A DNA stretch of 64,000 nt from Globodera rostochiensis. Taxonomy: Eukaryota > Nematoda > Chromadorea > Rhabditida > Heteroderidae. The first letter of the stretch is position 1. Each line of letters opens with the position of its first letter. The position numbers and the translations under genes are program-made. The notes beneath the pieces were generated by a model, which worked only from the letters and a program-made list of their open reading frames with translations, was not told where the DNA came from and did no database searches. The stretch spans positions 3,243,794-3,307,793 of the forward strand of contig JAEVLN010000008.1 in the NCBI GenBank assembly GCA_018350325.1. Direction: 5' to 3'. Below, one piece after another: positions 25,301 through 36,805 of the stretch.

Positions 25301-28300
25301 AGATTCCTTCCGGACATTGTTTGGGGAACCGGTTATCAGATTCCTTCCGGACATTGTTTGGGGAACCGGACTTGCCAGATTCCGGACATTGTTTGGGGAA
25401 CCGGTTATCAGATTCCTTCCGGACATTGTTTGAGGAACCGGTTATCAGATTCCTTCCGGACATTGTTTGGGGAACCGGACTTGCCAGATTCCGGACATTG
25501 TTTGGGGAATCGGTTATCAGATTCCTTCCGGACATTGTTTGAGGAACCGGTTATCAGATTCCTTCCGGACATTGTTTGGGGAACCGGACTTGCCAGATTC
25601 CGGACATTGTTTGGGGAATCGGTTATCAGATTCCTTCCGGACATTGTTTGGGGAACCGGTTATCAGATTCCTTCCGGACATTGTTTGGGGAACCGGTTAT
25701 CAGATTCCTTCCGGACATTGTTTGGGGAACCGGACTTGCCAGATTCCGGACATTGTTTGGGGAACCGGTTATCAGATTCCTTCCGGACATTGTTTAGGGA
25801 ACCGGTTATCAGATTCCTTCCGGACATTGTTTGAGGAACCGGTTATCAGATTCCTTCCGGACATTGTTTGGGGAACCGGTTATCAGATTCCTTCCGGACA
25901 TTGTTTTGGGAACCGATTATCAGATTCCTTCCGGACATTGTTTGGGGAACCGGTTATCAGATTCCTTCCGGACATTGTTTGGGGAACCGGACTTGCCAGA
26001 TTCCGGACATTGTTTGGGGAACCGGTTATCAGATTCCTTCCGGACATTGTTTAGGGAACCGGTTATCAGATTCCTTTTGGGGAACCGGTTATCAGATTCC
26101 TTCCGGACATTGTTTGGGGAACCGGTTATCAGATTCCTTCCGGACATTGTTTGGGGAACCGGACTTGCCAGATTCCGGACATTGTTTGGGGAATCGGTTA
26201 TCAGATTCCTTCCGGACATTGTTTGAGGAACCGGTTATCAGATTCCTTCCGGACATTGTTTGAGGAACCGGTTATCAGATTCCTTCAGGACATTGTTTGG
26301 GGAATCGGTTATCAGATTCCTTCAGGACATTGTTTGGGGAACCGGACTTGCCAGATTCCGGACATTGTTTGGGGAACCGGACTTGCCAGATTCCGGACAT
26401 TGTTTGGGGAACCGGTTATCAGATTCCTTCCGGACATTGTTTGAGGAACCGGTTATCAGATTCCTTCTGGACATTGTTTGAGGAACCGGACTTGCCAGAT
26501 TCCGGATATTGTTTGGGGATCCGGTTATCAGATTCCTTCTGGACATTGTTTGAGGAACCGGTTATCAGATTCCTTCCGGACATTGTTTGGGGAACCGGTT
26601 ATCAGATTCCTTCCGGACATTGTTTGAGGAACCGGTTATCAGATTCCTTCCGGACATTGTTTGGGGAACCGGTTATCAGATTCCTTCCGGACATTGTTTG
26701 GGGAACCGGACTTGCCAGATTCCGGACATTGTTTGGGGAACCGGTTATCAGATTCCTTCCGGACATTGTTTAGGGAACCGGTTATCAGATTCCTTCCGGA
26801 CATTGTTTGAGGAACCGGTTATCAGATTTCTTCCGGACATTGTTTGGGGAACCGGTTATCAGATTCCTTCCGGACATTGTTTTGGGAACCGATTATCAGA
26901 TTCCTTCCGGACATTGTTTGGGGAACCGGTTATCAGATTCCTTCCGGACATTGTTTGGGGAACCGGTTATCAGATTCCTTCCGGACATTGTTTAGGGAAC
27001 CGGTTATCAGATTCCTTTTGGGGAACCGGTTATCAGATTCCTTCCGGACATTGTTTGGGGAACCGGTTATCAGATTCCTTCCGGACATTGTTTAGGGAAC
27101 CGGTTATCAGATTCCTTCCGGACATTGTTTGGGGAACCATTTATCAAATTCCTTCCGGACATTGTTTGAGGAACCGGTTATCAGATTCCTTCCGGGCATT
27201 GTTTGAGGAACCGGTTATCAGATTCCTTCCGGACATTGTTTGGGGAACCGGACTTGCCAGATTCCGGACATTGTTTGGGGAACCGGTTATCAGATTCCTT
27301 CCGGACATTGTTTGAGGAACCGGTTATCAGATTCCTTCTGGACATTGTTTGAGGAACCGGTTATCAGATTCCTTCCGGACATTGTTTTGGGGAACCGGAC
27401 TTGCCAGATTCCGGCATTGTTTGGGGAACCGGTTATCAGATTCCTGAGTGAACCGTTATCAGATTCCTTTCCGACTTGTTTTTGGGAACCGGTTATCAGA
27501 TTCCCTTCCGGACATTGTTTGAGGAACCGGTTTCAGATCCTTCCGGACATTGTTTGGGGAACCGTTATCAGATTCCTTCCGGACATTGTTTGGGACCGGA
27601 CTTGCCAATTCCGGACAGTGTTTTGGGGAACCTGTTATCAGATCCTTCCGGAACATTGTTGGGAATCGGTTATCAGATTCCTTCCGGACATTGTTTCGAG
27701 GAACGGTTACAGATTCCTTCCGGACATTTGTTTGGGAACGGGACTTGCCATATTCCGACATTGTTTGGGACCGGACTGCCAGATTCCGGACAGTGTTTGG
27801 GGACCGTTTATCAGATTCCTCCGGACATGTTTGAGGAACCGTTATCAGATTCCTTCTGGACATTGTTTGAGGAACCGTTTAATTTCGATTCCTTCCGACC
27901 ATTGTTTGGGGAACCGACTTGCCATATTCCTGATATTGTTTGGGACCGGTTATCAGATTCCTTCTGGACATTGTTTGAGGAACCGGTTATCAGATTCCTC
28001 CGGACATTGTTTGGGGAACCGGTTATCAGATTCCTTCCGGACATTGTTTGAGGAACCGGTTATCAGATTCCTTCCGGACATTGTTTGGGGAACCGGTTAT
28101 CAGATTCCTTCCGGACATTGTTTGGGGAACCGGACTTGCCAGATTCCGGACATTGTTTGGGGAACCGGTTATCAGATTCCTTCCGGACATTGTTTAGGGA
28201 ACCGGTTATCAGATTCCTTCCGGACATTGTTTGAGGAACCGGTTATCAGATTCCTTCCGGACATTGTTTGGGGAACCGGTTATCAGATTCCTTCCGGACA

Positions 28301-31300
28301 TTGTTTTGGGAACCGATTATCAGATTCCTTCCGGACATTGTTTGGGGAACCGGTTATCAGATTCCTTCCGGACATTGTTTGGGGAACCGGACTTGCCAGA
28401 TTCCGGACATTGTTTGGGGAACCGGTTATCAGATTCCTTCCGGACATTGTTTAGGGAACCGGTTATCAGATTCCTTTTGGGGAACCGGTTATCAGATTCC
28501 TTCCGGACATTGTTTGGGGAACCATTTATCAAATTCCTTCCGGACATTGTTTGAGGAACCGGTTATCAGATTCCTTCCGGGCATTGTTTGAGGAACCGGT
28601 TATCAGATTCCTTCCGGACATTGTTTGGGGAACCGGACTTGCCAGATTCCGGACATTGTTTGGGGAACCGGTTATCAGATTGCTTCCGGACATTGTTTGA
28701 GGAACCGGTTATCAGATTCCTTCTGGACATTGTTTGAGGAACCGGTTATCAGATTCCTTCCGGACATTGTTTTGGGAACCGGTTATCAGATTCCTTCCGG
28801 ACATTGTTTGGGGAACCGGACTTGCCAGATTCCGGACATTGTTTGGGGAACCGGTTATCAGATTCCTTCCGGACATTGTTTTGGGAACCGGTTATCAGAT
28901 TCCTTCCGGACATTGTTTGGGGAACCGGACTTGCCAGATTCCGGACATTGTTTGGGGAATCGGTTATCAGATTCCTTCCGGACATTGTTTGAGGAACCGG
29001 TTATCAGATTCCTTCCGGACATTGTTTGAGGAACCGGTTATCAGATTCCTTCCGGACATTGTTTGGGGAACCGGACTTGCCAGATTCCGGACATTGTTTG
29101 GGGAACCGGACTTGCCAGATTCCGGACATTGTTTGGGGAATCGGTTATCAGATTCCTTCCGGACATTGTTTGAGGAACCGGTTATCAGATTCCTTCCGGA
29201 CATTGTTTGGGGAACCGGACTTGCCAGATTCCGGACATTGTTTGGGGAACCGGACTTGCCAGATTCGAGATTCCGGACATTGTTTGGGGAACCGGTTATC
29301 AGATTCCTTCCGGGCATTGTTTGGGGAACCGGACTTGCCAGATTCCGGACATTGTTTGGGGAACCGGACTTGCCAGATTCCGGACATTGTTTGGGGAACC
29401 GGACTTGCCAGATTCCGGATATTGTTTGGGGATCCGGTTATCAGATTCCTTCTGGACATTGTTTGAGGAACCGGTTATCAGATTCCTTCCGGACATTGTT
29501 TGGGGAACCGGTTACCAGATTCCTTCCGGACATTGTTTTGGGAACCGGTTATCAGATTCCTTCCGGACATTGTTTGGGGAACCGGTTATCAGATTCCTTC
29601 CGGACATTGTTTGAGGAACCGGTTATCAGATTCCTTCCGGACATTGTTTGGGGAACCGGTTACCAGATTCCTTCCGGACATTGTTTGGGGAACCGGACTT
29701 GCCAGATTCCGGACATTGTTTGGGGAACCGGTTATCAGATTCCTTCCGGACATTGTTTGAGGAACCGGTTATCAGATTCCTTCTGGACATTGTTTGAGGA
29801 ACCGGTTATCAGATTCCTTCCGGACATTGTTTGGGGAACCGGACTTGCCAGATTCCGGATATTGTTTGGGGATCCGGTTATCAGATTCCTTCTGGACATT
29901 GTTTGAGGAACCGGTTATCAGATTCCTTCCGGACATTGTTTGGGGAACCGGTTATCAGATTCCTTCCGGACATTGTTTGAGGAACCGGTTATCAGATTCC
30001 TTCCGGACATTGTTTGGGGAACCGGTTATCAGATTCCTTCCGGACATTGTTTGGGGAACCGGACTTGCCAGATTCCGGACATTGTTTGGGGAACCGGTTA
30101 TCAGATTCCTTCCGGACATTGTTTAGGGAACCGGTTATCAGATTCCTTCCGGACATTGTTTGAGGAACCGGTTATCAGATTCCTTCCGGACATTGTTTGG
30201 GGAACCGGTTATCAGATTCCTTCCGGACATTGTTTTGGGAACCGATTATCAGATTCCTTCCGGACATTGTTTGGGGAACCGGTTATCAGATTCCTTCCGG
30301 ACATTGTTTGGGGAACCGGACTTGCCAGATTCCGGACATTGTTTGGGGAACCGGTTATCAGATTCCTTCCGGACATTGTTTAGGGAACCGGTTATCAGAT
30401 TCCTTTTGGGGAACCGGTTATCAGATTCCTTCCGGACATTGTTTGGGGAACCATTTATCAAATTCCTTCCGGACATTGTTTGAGGAACCGGTTATCAGAT
30501 TCCTTCCGGGCATTGTTTGAGGAACCGGTTATCAGATTCCTTCCGGACATTGTTTGGGGAACCGGACTTGCCAGATTCCGGACATTGTTTGGGGAACCGG
30601 TTATCAGATTCCTTCCGGACATTGTTTGAGGAACCGGTTATCAGATTCCTTCTGGACATTGTTTGAGGAACCGGTTATCAGATTCCTTCCGGACATTGTT
30701 TGGGGAACCGGTTATCAGATTCCTTCCGGACATTGTTTTGGGAACCGGTTATCAGATTCCTTCCGGGCATTGTTTGAGGAACCGGTTATCAGATTCCTTC
30801 CGGACATTGTTTGGGGAACCGGACTTGCCAGATTCCGGACATTGTTTGGGGAACCGGTTATCAGATTCCTTCCGGACATTGTTTGAGGAACCGGTTATCA
30901 GATTCCTTCCGGACATTGTTTGAGGAACCGGTTATCAGATTCCTTCCGGACATTGTTTGGGGAACCGGTTATCAGATTCCTTCCGGACATTGTTTTGGGA
31001 ACCGATTATCAGATTCCTTCCGGACATTGTTTGGGGAACCGGTTATCAGATTCCTTCCGGACATTGTTTGGGGAACCGGACTTGCCAGATTCCGGACATT
31101 GTTTGGGGAACCGGTTATCAGATTCCTTCCGGACATTGTTTAGGGAACCGGTTATCAGATTCCTTTTGGGGAACCGGTTATCAGATTCCTTCCGGACATT
31201 GTTTGGGGAACCATTTATCAAATTCCTTCCGGACATTGTTTGAGGAACCGGTTATCAGATTCCTTCCGGGCATTGTTTGAGGAACCGGTTATCAGATTCC

Positions 31301-32409
31301 TTCCGGACATTGTTTGGGGAACCGGACTTGCCAGATTCCGGACATTGTTTGGGGAACCGGTTATCAGATTCCTTCCGGACATTGTTTGAGGAACCGGTTA
31401 TCAGATTCCTTCTGGACATTGTTTGAGGAACCGGTTATCAGATTCCTTCCGGACATTGTTTTGGGAACCGGTTATCAGATTCCTTCCGGACATTGTTTGG
31501 GGAACCGGACTTGCCAGATTCCGGACATTGTTTGGGGAACCGGTTATCAGATTCCTTCCGGACATTGTTTTGGGAACCGGTTATCAGATTCCTTCCGGAC
31601 ATTGTTTGGGGAACCGGACTTGCCAGATTCCGGACATTGTTTGGGGAATCGGTTATCAGATTCCTTCCGGACATTGTTTGAGGAACCGGTTATCAGATTC
31701 CTTCCGGACATTGTTTGAGGAACCGGTTATCAGATTCCTTCCGGACATTGTTTGGGGAACCGGACTTGCCAGATTCCGGACATTGTTTGGGGAACCGGAC
31801 TTGCCAGATTCCGGACATTGTTTGGGGAATCGGTTATCAGATTCCTTCCGGACATTGTTTGAGGAACCGGTTATCAGATTCCTTCCGGACATTGTTTGGG
31901 GAACCGGACTTGCCAGATTCCGGACATTGTTTGGGGAACCGGACTTGCCAGATTCGAGATTCCGGACATTGTTTGGGGAACCGGTTATCAGATTCCTTCC
32001 GGGCATTGTTTGGGGAACCGGACTTGCCAGATTCCGGACATTGTTTGGGGAACCGGACTTGCCAGATTCCGGACATTGTTTGGGGAACCGGACTTGCCAG
32101 ATTCCGGATATTGTTTGGGGATCCGGTTATCAGATTCCTTCTGGACATTGTTTGAGGAACCGGTTATCAGATTCCTTCCGGACATTGTTTGGGGAACCGG
32201 TTACCAGATTCCTTCCGGACATTGTTTTGGGAACCGGTTATCAGATTCCTTCCGGACATTGTTTGGGGAACCGGTTATCAGATTCCTTCCGGACATTGTT
32301 TGAGGAACCGGTTACCAGATTCCTTCCGGACATTGTTTGGGGAACCGGTTACCAGATTCCTTCCGGACATTGTTTGGGGAACCGGTTACCAGATTCCTTC
32401 CGGACATTT
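22314..32409. repeat. About 10.1-kb tandem satellite of 37-bp and 35-bp units with higher-order structure
   Basis: About 275 head-to-tail units. The common 37-bp unit contains TTATCAGATTCC, TTCCGGACATTG and TTTGGGGAACCGG. A 35-bp variant replaces the first part with ACTTGCCAGATTCCGG. Minor variants are TTTGAGGAACC, TTTAGGGAACC, TTTTGGGAACCGATT and a shortened unit ATTCCTTTTGGGGAACC. Multi-unit blocks recur: 22481-24700 reappears 2,578 then 2,544 bp downstream, and 28734-29750 reappears 2,689 bp downstream near 31423-32430. This points to recent unequal exchange. The unit length is not a multiple of three and lacks stops, so long open frames occur in several forward and reverse frames. They are satellite artefacts, not genes. 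Confidence 0.95.
27390..27995. other. Scrambled, indel-rich patch within the satellite
   Basis: Units on both sides are near-perfect, but about 16 units here carry scattered single-base deletions and substitutions (for example GGAACCGTTATCAG, GACAGTGTTTTGGGG, GAACGGTTACAG). The abrupt edges suggest a low-quality consensus or gap-fill rather than natural decay. Confidence 0.6.
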
Positions 32410-32916
32410 CACGGATCACGCCAATCACGGCCAATTTAAAAATGGACACAAAATAATGATTATAAAATGTTATTAAAAGATGTACGTGTGATGTTTTTGC
32501 TTTTTTGAATTTAATAAATGAATTGCCCATTAATTTTCTTATTTTTAATAGTTTACACTTTATTTTTATTAAACTTCAAAAATTGTGTTTTTTTTTCATT
32601 TTGAAAAATCTTTTACTCGTTGATACTTGCTGGCATTGTTGTAAAAAAGGTTTTGCTTATTCGGAAAGCAAGCTTTTTTAGTCTCTACAAAATTACATTT
32701 TCTTTAAGTAATTAATTCTGAAAATGCCGAAAAATGTGCGCAAATTTTGTTAAAATTACAAACAAATCGGAAAAGTCATGGCCATCGCTTGTCAAAATCA
32801 AATCTCGGAACTAATTTTAACGTAATAATGAATGGGGAAAGAACAAAAAGCTGCGTTTTATCCATAGATTAATTATTCTCATTTTTTTCATCCCCCGCGG
32901 CGCCATCGGTCAAAAT
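32410..32916. other. Right flank of satellite; dispersed repeat and AT-rich spacer
   Basis: Satellite units stop at GGACATTTCACGGATCACG. A repeat shared with 18735-18868 follows at 32505-32632, then AT-rich sequence without an open frame up to the fatty-acid-binding protein stop codon. Confidence 0.6.
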
Positions 32917-34127
32917 TTAATCTGTCCGCACGTAGTGGTGGACCAGCTTCACATTCTTGAAGTCGACAAACTGAAAAGGGGGGGGGATTGAACAAGCTTA
33001 GAAATTCTCGACAAATCCGGGATCGGAACTCGCGGCAATTCATCGAACACACAAATTTTGGCACAAAAAATGCCGACAAATTTTGTGAGCCAAAATTCGG
33101 TAAACGCCAGGACGCTTAGGGCAAACAAATTCTAGCAGTTTAATATTTTGATTGTGCCAGCAGCCCACAAATTCAAAGCTTCTCCCTCCCCTTCTGACCA
33201 GCTCCATGTTGTTGTCTGAGTCAATTTTGTAGTTGAACACTTCCGGTGCGCCGGTGCCGTCCAGTTTGACATGCCGTTCCGTCAGTCGGCTGTCCTTCGC
33301 GTCGTAGGTGAAGGTGAGCTGGGAAAAGTAAAATATATGTTGGGGGTATGAAAAGTGATCCAAAAATTCTGATATTGTAAAATTCCCTTTTCCCGATCAA
33401 AAATTTTTTGTTTAATGTTTTCCATTCATCCCACACTGAGTGACCTCGTGCTTGTTGCCATCCCAATAAGTGCACACGGACGGCTTGTTCAGCTAAAAGT
33501 TTCACATTTTATAAAAATTGGCATTTGATCGGATCAGACGGAGACCAGATCTGAAGTCAATCACTACAGTCTGATCAGTTTTTGCTGATCAAAAAGAATT
33601 GTTCTTTTCAGTACCTGGAACGAACAGTCCGAATGCTTCTTGGAGCCTTTCACCCATTTGCTGCCCTCCACACCGGTGCCCACCATCATCCGGTACGTGC
33701 CGTTCGGGTGTCGGTAGAGAATGCGCGTGAACCTTGGCAATTCCACCTTCTTGCGCACCTCCGGGTCGTTGTAGCCTTAATCCAACACAAAATCAAAAAA
33801 TTACCCTGGCCAATCTCTGATAAATTCTGATCGGCGGTGTCTGCCGCTGATCAGAATACGCCTCAAATGTGCGCAAAAGTGATCAGCAAATCGTTTGATC
33901 TTTTTCGTATTTCCGCCAATTTTTCATTTAAACATTTTTTTTTGTCCAAAAATTGTGCCTTTGGCAACCAAATAGTCGTCCCAGTTGTCGCTGTGGTCAA
34001 GTTTGAAGGCGCCGTAGAATTGTTGAGGAATTTCTGTGGCGGCATCGTCCGCAGCAAAAATGCCGTCGTCGACATGGAGCAGTACAAGGAGCAGCGAGAA
34101 CAACACCAACTTCATCACCTCCATCAT
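32917..34127 (-). CDS. Secreted fatty-acid-binding protein (iLBP/FABP family)
   Basis: Nematode secreted FABPs carry fatty acids or retinoids in extracellular fluid (LBP-1/2/3 and Ascaris As-p18 types). Exon 1 (34127-33959) has a signal peptide (MKLVLFSLLLVLLHVDDGIF) and the FABP opening QQFYGAFKLDHSDNWDDYLV, the usual F.G.FKL..S.N.D.Y motif. Later exons give VRKKVELPRFTRILYRHPNG, KHSDCSF, an LTFTYDAKDSRLTERHVKLD strand pair and VDFKNVKLVHHYVRTD with TAA at 32917-32919. The start is ATG 34127 or 34115. The first intron (33776-33958) appears to use a GC donor (AAAG|GCACAA) with AG acceptor; this preserves the conserved AKG and the downstream frame. The protein is about 160-170 residues, normal for secreted members. 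Confidence 0.82.
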
Positions 34128-34778
34128 CGCCGTCGTCGTCGTCGTCAAATTTGGAGAGGTTATGAAGAGGAGGACACGAACCGGTGTTATTATTGCATGG
34201 GAAAAGGGGGGGGGGGTAATGATGTAAAGTTGAGGGGCGCGGGGGTGGAACGACCGTGGAGGAGGCCACACCCCAAATCTGGGCGCCGCGCAACACGCGC
34301 CATTTCAGCGCGGGTGCCTCAGACCGGAGACTTCAATTTTTGTCCGGTTATGGCTTTTAACGCAAATGGAAGACGGACGAACGGGTTTCCATTTGGGTTT
34401 CCCAAAAAAGAATCGGCTTGCTGTTTTAGCCCAAAGTTTCGAAGTGGCCAAATTGGCCGCCTTTCATTCAATGTGTCTCTGTTGCCCCAATTGGGACTGA
34501 AGTGTCCAGTGTCCAATTGTTGGACGACGGGCAAAAGGGCGGGGCAAAACGTTGGGAACAAAAAATGCGCGCAGGACGGGCTCTGCCGCCGCAAAAAATT
34601 TGTGGCCATGGCGCGGCGGCCATCAATCAAACGGCCCGTCGTCCGTTCGCGCACTTCGCCAAATGGGGGCAAAACCAAAAAAAAGGGCACGAACAAAACA
34701 ACCAAAAAGGGAGGGGAGGATGGCCTGGCCCGTAAAATGAAATGAAAAAAAGGTGGCATAAAAATTCTGAAATTTGTA
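34128..34778. other. Spacer, no recognised gene
   Basis: Upstream of the fatty-acid-binding protein gene. It contains a G-run (34206-34216) and moderately GC-rich sequence (34240-34740). Open frames exist on both strands, but none shows a family motif or convincing splice context. Confidence 0.4.
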
Positions 34779-35649
34779 GGTGTTACGACAATTGCGGATC
34801 GGCAATTGCGGACGGGACAATTGCGGACGACAATTGCGGACGACAATTGCGGACGACAATTACGGACGAGACAATTGCGGACGACAATTGCGGACAAGAC
34901 AATTGCGGGCGACAAAAATGGGTATTTAGCACAAATTAAATTTGTTGCATAGAAAAATGGCATGCTTCTGGCGCCGTTTATTAATGCGTACATCAACAGT
35001 TAAATGATCAATGCCCCCAATTATCAATGTTGTTACTAGCCAGTCTATATTGCAATGCTCTAAGATGGTCTAAATACTGCTGTTCCGTTGGTTCATCAAA
35101 TTCGTCGAACAAGATAACCATTCTCTTCATTGCGTTATCATTATTTCTGTATTTATTCGCCCGTGGTCGAAGATTGATTCCTCGCCTGTTGTCGATTTCG
35201 TACTCTCGAATCCGGTCTCGCACTATTCTCTCTTCATTTTTTAAAACATTAATGAGCCTGAAAATAATAATTTTACAAATTATTTATAACATATTTGCTG
35301 CATGCCGAGATAAAGGAGGATGCTCTTTGCTAAATTGCTTACATAGAATTAAACCGATAAACATTTCTTAGTAACAAATATAATGATGCGCATTTCGTTA
35401 ATCAAGCTAATTAAAATGAAAATATTTAAGTGATATCCCAGCTTAATTATAACGTTTTTGTCGTCCGCAATTGTCTTGTCCGCAATTGTCGTCCGCAATT
35501 GTCGTCCGCAATTGTCGTCCGCAATTGTCCCGTCCGCAATTGCCGATCCGCAATTGTCGTCCGCATTTGTCTCGTCCGCAATTGTCGTCCGCAATTGTCG
35601 TCCGCAATTGTCCCGTCCGCAATTGCCGATCCGCAATTGTCGTACCGCC
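34779..35649. mobile_element. 871-bp TIR element with CAATTGCGGACGA-repeat arms and perfect 8-bp TSD
   Basis: The ends GGTGTTACGACAATTGCGG and (inverted) GGCGGTACGACAATTGCGG lie between identical octamers AATTTGTA (34771-34778 and 35650-35657). The arms (34779-34915 and about 35460-35649) are tandem CAATTGCGGACGA-type words, inverted relative to each other. The body (34925-35455) is AT-rich and holds an exon-like open frame on the minus strand. The 8-bp duplication fits hAT or P superfamilies; the termini are not typical of either. It may be non-autonomous, or a compact element with its own small gene. Confidence 0.8.
35008..35257 (-). CDS. Exon-like open frame inside the 871-bp element, unknown
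   Basis: After a good acceptor (TTATTTTCAG, ending at 35258) the frame reads LINVLKNEERIVRDRIREYE, then DNAMKRMVILFDEFDEP and TEQQYLDHLRALQYRLASNN, ending in a TGA at 35008-35010. It is charged, about 82 codons, and looks like real coding sequence. I see no upstream exon in the right phase: a nearby ATGTTTATCGG plus GTAAGC donor gives the wrong frame. No family is recognised. It could be a captured host exon or the remnant of an element-encoded protein. Confidence 0.4.
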
Positions 35650-35657
35650 AATTTGTA

Positions 35658-36557
35658 TGCATTTTTCTGTTTAAATATTCCAAAAATTTGAAAACCCAAA
35701 TTTTGTCAGTAAAATTTATGGCGGAACAACTCGCTAAGGTTGGCCAAAGTTCTTTACAATTAAGCTAAATTAAAAAACAAATTGGTGCCGTGCCGATGAA
35801 TATGTGCGCTTCGAACCCCTCTAAAAGCTAAAAACCAAAAAAGATCAGACACAAAATGAACAAGCACAAAGGTTAAGCAATTCAACGCCTTTCTAAAAAT
35901 TTACAGGCAAATGCAACGTCCGCGAACTTTTCATTTAAATTTTACATATAATCTATTTAAAATTATGTATTGGTGTCCGTGGAGGGTGGGGGACGGGGGG
36001 AGGGGGCCCCCGGCCCTTCCCTAACGGATCGTGCCGGTGCCCGATTTGTTCGCTTCGACCGCTCGAATTTCGATTTCTTCAATTGGCGTTTGAGTTAATT
36101 CCGAAATAATTTGGTTACGTGACGGCATTCTTTTTTGATCACCCCTCCCCCTCCAAATGTGCAACCGCTGGCCGAACGCAATGCCATTCATTAAGTCGGG
36201 ATTTTTCGGTTCGGAAACCGAAAAATTTCGGTTCAAATAACCAAAGAATTTTGGGGAACCGAACTCAAAAAGCTCTTCCTCAAAGTGCCCTCCTGACACA
36301 TAATATTCTGCATTGGTTATGTCGTTTCAAAAGTTGCGGCATGCTTCGTCTTTGTTAATTGCTTGTAATATATAAGGAGTGGGTGCCATTTTGGTTCCGT
36401 GTCCCTTTATTTTTCTCAACGGCACCGCCGAACTGCCCCCGCCCCCAAGCTCTAAATGAAGCTTAAGAACGCCACTGGTGGCAAAAAAGATTTCAACGCG
36501 CATTTTGCAACAACTCTCCAGCACTGAGGGTTCATTCTTTGCGCCATAACTAAAGCC
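35658..36557. other. Spacer with palindromic TTCGGTT repeat
   Basis: There is no gene. 36196-36262 contains TTTTCGGTTCGGAAACCGAA-type palindromes, like other miniature elements but without a detectable target duplication. A G-rich segment lies at 35985-36010. GGCACCGCCGAAC at about 36421 resembles GC-rich motifs at about 9975, 46655 and 55795. Confidence 0.45.
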
Positions 36558-36608
36558 TAGAGTTTGGGCTTGAGGACCGATCGAGATTCTCGATCGGTCT
36601 GATCTCTA
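36558..36608. mobile_element. 51-bp palindromic miniature element (TAGAG...CTCTA)
   Basis: The core CGATCGAGATTCTCGATCG is the same type as at 17658-17720. Flanking octamers CTAAAGCC (36550-36557) and CTAAAGAC (36609-36616) match 7/8. Confidence 0.65.
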
Positions 36609-36727
36609 CTAAAGACCGAATCGGCGCCCGGACCCGCCGGCTTCCTCAGATGCCGCTCGCGTGCTACGTTAACAAAATATGGCTTACCTTGCGCAACCGG
36701 ACAGCCCCGCTTAGCTGGACCGGCATT

Positions 36728-36805
36728 TAGTGATGAACGAGACCCAAAATTAGCCGGTACTCGATACCGAGACTTTTCTCGAGTCGAGACTTTCGTGCAT
36801 CACTA
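36728..36805. mobile_element. 78-bp palindromic miniature element (TAGTGATG...CATCACTA)
   Basis: Perfect terminal inverted octamers TAGTGATG/CATCACTA enclose CGAGAC/GTCTCG-type words. The flanks CCGGCATT (36720-36727) and CCGGGATT (36806-36813) match 7/8. It is related in body to the element at 20266-20542. Confidence 0.7.

Noticed and set aside
22314..32409. CRISPR-like direct repeats
   Set aside because: Units are contiguous with no unique spacers and the genome is eukaryotic; this is a satellite.
22310..32439. Dozens of long open frames (up to about 400 codons) on both strands across the satellite
   Set aside because: The 37-bp unit has no stop codons in several frames and is not a multiple of three, so every long frame is the same 37-residue translation of the repeat. 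There is no start context, splice pattern or third-position bias.
35340..35370. First exon (ATGTTTATCGG) for the open frame in the 871-bp element
   Set aside because: Splicing from its GTAAGC donor to the acceptor at 35258 puts the downstream frame out of phase with an immediate stop.
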